DNA of 64,000 nt from Kordiimonas sediminis. Lineage in GTDB: Bacteria > Pseudomonadota > Alphaproteobacteria > Sphingomonadales > Kordiimonadaceae. The stretch covers positions 1,414,675 to 1,478,674 of the forward strand of contig NZ_BNCI01000002.1 in the NCBI RefSeq assembly GCF_014656395.1, in the 5' to 3' direction. Made by a program: the position numbers and the translations under genes. The notes under the pieces were generated by a model, which searched no databases, was not told the origin of the DNA, and saw only the letters and a program-made list of their open reading frames with translations. Shown here piece by piece: positions 61,271 to 64,000 of this stretch (positions within the stretch are counted from its first letter, which is position 1; every line of letters starts with the position of its first letter).

Positions 61271-61427
61271 GGTTGCGGGAGTAGGATTTACCGTTGCGGG
61301 CGCTTCGCGCTCCTCACGTTGCCGTTGGCCGAACCTTGTACGGTTCAAAGCTTCTAACACAGCGCATATAAGTAAAAAGCGCCCCGTTAGGGACGCTTTT
61401 TACTTATTGGTTGCGGGAGTAGGATTT
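61271..61427. repeat. 157-nt direct repeat, copy 2
   Basis: Second copy of the 157-nt block, about two differences by eye from copy 1. It carries the same terminator (about 61368-61402). The 143 nt between copies hold another long hairpin (TTAAAGGGCCGGGCCCC / GGGGTCCGACCCTTTAA, about 61229-61266). The tRNA fragment at the start of copy 2 follows this hairpin; the one at the end of copy 2 grows into the 45-nt half-tRNA. Confidence 0.8.
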
Positions 61428-61452
61428 GAACCTACGACCTTCAGGTTATGAG
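61408..61452 (-). tRNA. 3' half of initiator tRNA-fMet (attachment-site fragment)
   Basis: On the minus strand: anticodon loop CTCATAA, stem arm CCTGA, variable AGGTC, T arm GTAGG-TTCAAAT-CCTAC, acceptor arm TCCCGCA, discriminator A and CCA. This is the 3' half of an initiator tRNA with anticodon CAU. The 5' anticodon stem is absent: sequence diverges at 61453, where TCAGG would be expected. It is the remnant left by integration in the anticodon loop, next to the intact integrase. The intact tRNA should lie outside the window. Confidence 0.8.
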
Positions 61453-61613
61453 GTAGTTTTATATCCTTACGTCTAGTTACGCTATCTTCCCATAAATATA
61501 CTTATACTACTGTTTTAATTGACTTTATATTAATACCTCTTTACCTCTCATTACGCACAAGGTCGCTGCTATTCGCCCCCTTATGCTCCCCTATTGTTCC
61601 CTTGCGAGGTTTT

Positions 61614-62762
61614 ATGAAGCTTACAAAACGTGTGATTGACGCCCTGGAGATCAAAGACAAGAAGTATGTCGCCTGGGATGATGAAGTATCTAAGTTTGGG
61701 TGTGTTGTGTACCCCACTGGCAAAAAGACATTCATGATTCAGTATCGGGACAAAGACGGCAGAACAAGGAAGTATACCCTTGGCCCATTTGGAACCCTAA
61801 CCGTCGATCAGGCCCGCAACATGGCACGGGAAAAGCTGGTAGACGTACTGAAAGGTGGCAACCCTGCCCTTGATAAAAGAGCAGAAGCCCTTGCGCCTAC
61901 GGTTGAAGAATTTTGCGACACCTTTATGGACGACTATGCCAGGAAAAAGGTCAAAGACAGCACGCTGAAAGAATATCAGCGCTGTGTTGATAAATTCATC
62001 AAGCCCGAGCTTGGCAAACGCAAGCTGAAAGATATAACAAAGGCTGATATCCTTAAACTGCATGAAAAACATGGGGGTATTCCTTACCAGGCTAACCGCA
62101 CACGCGGCGTTCTTTCCAAAATGTTTAACTATGCCGAAGATCTGGAACTTAGACCCGACAACAGCAATCCGGTATTGAAAGTCAAACCCTACCCTGAGAA
62201 GAAGCGGGATCGGTATCTATCACCGGAAGAACTGAAAGCACTAGGGAAGGCGCTGAAGTCATGTGAAGAGACGGGAACCGAAAGCCCCTATATGATTGCA
62301 GCTATTAAGCTTCTTATCCTGACAGGATGCCGTCTTGGTGAAATCCAGACCCTGAAGTGGGACTATATACGCGGCAATGCCTTCTTCCTGCCTGACAGCA
62401 AAACAGGCGCTAAAAAGGTCTATGTAGGCCAGCCCGCCTTAGAAGTGTTAGCGGGCATAGAGCGCCTAGAGGGCAACCCTTACGTGATATGCGGCGCCAA
62501 AGAAGGCCAGTATTTGACGGACTTTCAAAAGCCGTGGCGGCGCATACGGAAAAAGGCAGGCTTGGACAAAGTACGCATTCACGATTTGCGCCATACCTAT
62601 GCATCTGTGGCTGTAAACAGCAAAGAAAGCCTACAAATGACAGGGAAACTTCTTGGCCACAGCAACACAGCAACGACTGAACGCTATGCCCACCTTGCAG
62701 ATGACCCTGCGCATCAAGCAGCGGATAGAGTATCGGGGCTGATTGGGGAAGCGATGGGTTAA
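61614..62762 (+). CDS. int: Tyrosine recombinase / integrase, intact
   Basis: 382 residues from the ATG after GAGG; the frame could start 12 nt earlier at TTG. N-terminal arm-binding domain of the P4 type (KLTKRVIDALEIKDKKYVAWDDEVSKFGCVVYPTGKKTFMIQYR), SAM-like core-binding domain (about 95-190), and the catalytic domain with Arg240 (TGCRLGEIQTLKWD), His323 and Arg326 (HDLRHTYAS), His349 (LLGHSN) and the nucleophile Tyr358 (TERYAHL). All catalytic residues are present, so it may be active. Its position 160 nt from a tRNA-fMet half marks the end of a genomic island that extends to the right. Confidence 0.92.
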   Translation: MKLTKRVIDALEIKDKKYVAWDDEVSKFGCVVYPTGKKTFMIQYRDKDGRTRKYTLGPFGTLTVDQARNMAREKLVDVLKGGNPALDKRAEALAPTVEEFCDTFMDDYARKKVKDSTLKEYQRCVDKFIKPELGKRKLKDITKADILKLHEKHGGIPYQANRTRGVLSKMFNYAEDLELRPDNSNPVLKVKPYPEKKRDRYLSPEELKALGKALKSCEETGTESPYMIAAIKLLILTGCRLGEIQTLKWDYIRGNAFFLPDSKTGAKKVYVGQPALEVLAGIERLEGNPYVICGAKEGQYLTDFQKPWRRIRKKAGLDKVRIHDLRHTYASVAVNSKESLQMTGKLLGHSNTATTERYAHLADDPAHQAADRVSGLIGEAMG

Positions 62763-62765
62763 CGA

Positions 62766-62915
62766 TTAGTTTTTGCATCCATTTTTATCACAGGTAATAC
62801 GCTCATGCGAATTTACCCAATGGTCAGGGTTTTTTCTGGTATCAAAACCACAACCAGTCATTCCTCCCTTTGTACCCTTATGCACTTCTCTTGTAGGTGT
62901 ATGCTTTACAGCCAT
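62766..62915 (-). CDS. Small Cys-rich protein in integrase element
   Basis: 49 codons: starts MAVKHTPTREVHKGTKGG and ends NSHERITCDKNGCKN. The ATG has GGGAGAG nine bases upstream. Three cysteines and His residues (TGCGF, HWVNSHERITC, NGC) could bind zinc, but no known fold is evident. It ends 4 nt past the integrase stop, convergent. Coding is supported by the ribosome site and clean frame only. Confidence 0.45.
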   Translation of the reverse strand: MAVKHTPTREVHKGTKGGMTGCGFDTRKNPDHWVNSHERITCDKNGCKN

Positions 62916-63151
62916 GCTTCTCTCCCATAATAGCTCAATATCTCATTAAGAGCAATAATACTACCATAGATAATTAGATAGTACTAGACAGAACTATTTG
63001 CACCAATCAGGTGTCTTCCTCGCCTTAAATGGATTGAGATCAAGGTGGTAAGATCTTTGATTTTCAGAAAAGAAGCATCAGATAAAGTCTTCTGGCCATA
63101 GGTAATCGAAAAATGAAAAACTAACTGCTCAAGACGAACAAGACTGCCTAT
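62916..63151. other. Intergenic region in integrase element
   Basis: 236 nt of AT-rich sequence between two leftward genes. I see no gene or clear hairpin; it should contain the promoter of the small Cys protein. Confidence 0.4.
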
Positions 63152-63838
63152 CTATTTCCAACACTTTCCGTTTTGGTTTTTAACTATTTTGAATTGCTTG
63201 AATGCTGGCCGAACTTTAAATGTTTTTACACCTGATTTAAGGTCACCTAAAACATCATCTAGCTGGTTCCTTGTCACCTTGCTTTTACAACCGACAATTA
63301 CTTCCTTTAGCACCATATTATCTTCAAAATCCGTAAAATAGTGCTTTTCACCTTGAAGACGCTGATCTAAATTCACAAATGCTCGCCACTCTCTCTCATA
63401 AGACCAATGTGAATATTTAGTGCAAAGACATTTCCGGAACTCTCTCACAAGCAAGTTTTGTTGATCTTCTGGGTAATCATCAAAGTTCGTTAAGTTAAGA
63501 ATTTGATCATATGGAAAAACCACTCTATGGTCCTGGTAATTTACTTTCATCAATGTGTGATCGGGCACATCAAACCCCAAACAAATTCCTTTATGCTTAT
63601 CTGCGTAATGACTCCAAATTACTGGATTATCCCATCCTTCACTAAAGCAAATAAGACCGTTTTCTTGCGCAACCTGCTCGATTGTTTCTTTAAACTTCGT
63701 TCGAGTATATTTGTCGCTCATATCGAAGGCCAGCAAATCAAAGGGGTCGTTCAAGTCTAACATGTTTGATATTTTAAGCCTTCGTTCCTCGATAGACTTT
63801 AAACCATAATCTGCATCTAAAAATCTGTATAATCGCAT
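63152..63838 (-). CDS. DUF2971-family protein
   Basis: 228 residues, no signal peptide. The N-terminal YRFLDADYGLKSIEERRLKISNMLDLNDPFDLL is the DUF2971 hallmark ('...L.f..p..fNDPFD'). It continues with ICFSEGWDNPVIWSHYADKHKGICLGFDVP and a later YSHWSYEREWRAFV, also typical. The family has no established activity; members often sit in mobile islands. Here it is cargo beside an intact integrase. No partner gene is visible, but the element continues beyond 64000. Its upstream bases (63839-64000) contain no further gene. Confidence 0.82.
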   Translation of the reverse strand: MRLYRFLDADYGLKSIEERRLKISNMLDLNDPFDLLAFDMSDKYTRTKFKETIEQVAQENGLICFSEGWDNPVIWSHYADKHKGICLGFDVPDHTLMKVNYQDHRVVFPYDQILNLTNFDDYPEDQQNLLVREFRKCLCTKYSHWSYEREWRAFVNLDQRLQGEKHYFTDFEDNMVLKEVIVGCKSKVTRNQLDDVLGDLKSGVKTFKVRPAFKQFKIVKNQNGKCWK

Positions 63839-64000
63839 GTAACCCCCGTTTTATTGTGTGCCTACGGCTTTATCCACTCCCCATTGCGTCACCCTAAACC
63901 GAAAAGAAGCAAATATAAACAACACTCCTTTGCATCAAACCTCCAGACTGCTAGAGCTAAAAGCCTGTAGCAATCAGAGACTTGGGGGATACTACGATGG

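Noticed and set aside
60971..61427. Possible CRISPR or satellite array from spaced repeats
   Set aside because: Only two long repeat units with tRNA ends and terminators; no short regular repeat-spacer pattern and no cas genes.
61107..61451. Open frame ending ...VAGVGFEPTTFRL on the plus strand
   Set aside because: The ending is the well-known false translation of the antisense strand of a tRNA end. The frame only spans repeats, terminators and the tRNA-fMet half.
61602..61613. TTG start for the integrase
   Set aside because: The ATG at 61614 has GAGG in good spacing and starts the conserved KLTKRVIDAL domain directly.

Overview
The window looks like a piece of a Gram-negative alphaproteobacterial chromosome at roughly 50% GC. 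The evidence is a TamA/TamB outer-membrane assembly pair, TonB-dependent receptor, OprP-like porin, two chemoreceptors, OmpR-type/TPR regulator, ergothioneine genes and a geranyl-CoA carboxylase-type (Atu) cluster. A marine Kordiimonadales-like lineage would fit, but that is only an impression.

Left part (1-20 kb): a leftward fatty-acid/amino-acid oxidation operon (glutaryl-CoA-type dehydrogenase, bifunctional enoyl-CoA hydratase/3-hydroxyacyl-CoA dehydrogenase, start of an SDR); a PAS protein overlapping a soluble chemoreceptor (a split energy-taxis receptor); pgi; a PLP threonine/serine dehydratase; a GPH sugar-type symporter; then a TetR regulator plus acyl-CoA dehydrogenase divergent from an atuA-atuC-atuE-atuF-DinB-like-SDR operon. 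That operon is predicted to degrade citronellol/geraniol-type acyclic terpenes or related branched acyl-CoAs.

Middle part (20-47 kb): a porin, a free periplasmic Cache-like protein and a membrane chemoreceptor in one leftward group; an ars operon (arsR-arsI-acr3) whose operator overlaps the arsR start codon; a hybrid histidine kinase divergent from a solute-binding-like protein; VOC, flavoprotein disulfide reductase-like, DUF1348 and secreted cysteine-hydrolase genes; egtBD; a secreted HExxH protein; DUF502-tamA-tamB; an internally deleted MFS gene; a tautomerase; an OmpR-type/TPR regulator; and an outer-membrane barrel.

Right part (47.6-64 kb): an accessory region at an initiator tRNA (tRNA-fMet) integration hotspot. 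Two units, 47.66-50.09 kb and 57.10-60.98 kb, each start with a stub of the same tyrosine-recombinase C-terminus and end with a fragment of the tRNA-fMet 3' end. Between these ends lie leftward orphan polymorphic-toxin modules: Rhs core stubs, HINT domains, short variable C-termini and putative immunity genes including a SUKH-like one. A 7-kb block (BCCT transporter, TonB receptor, TPR-sulfotransferase) sits between the units. To the right, a ladder of tRNA-fMet 3'-end fragments, most of them paired with a terminator hairpin, leads to a 45-nt tRNA half and an intact integrase with cargo (a small Cys protein and a DUF2971 protein).

The strongest candidate for something undescribed is this toxin-tip archive, in particular the unfamiliar tip/immunity pairs at 49.2-49.8, 58.3-59.1 and 59.6-60.8 kb. 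All functions are inferred from reading the sequence; no database search was run.
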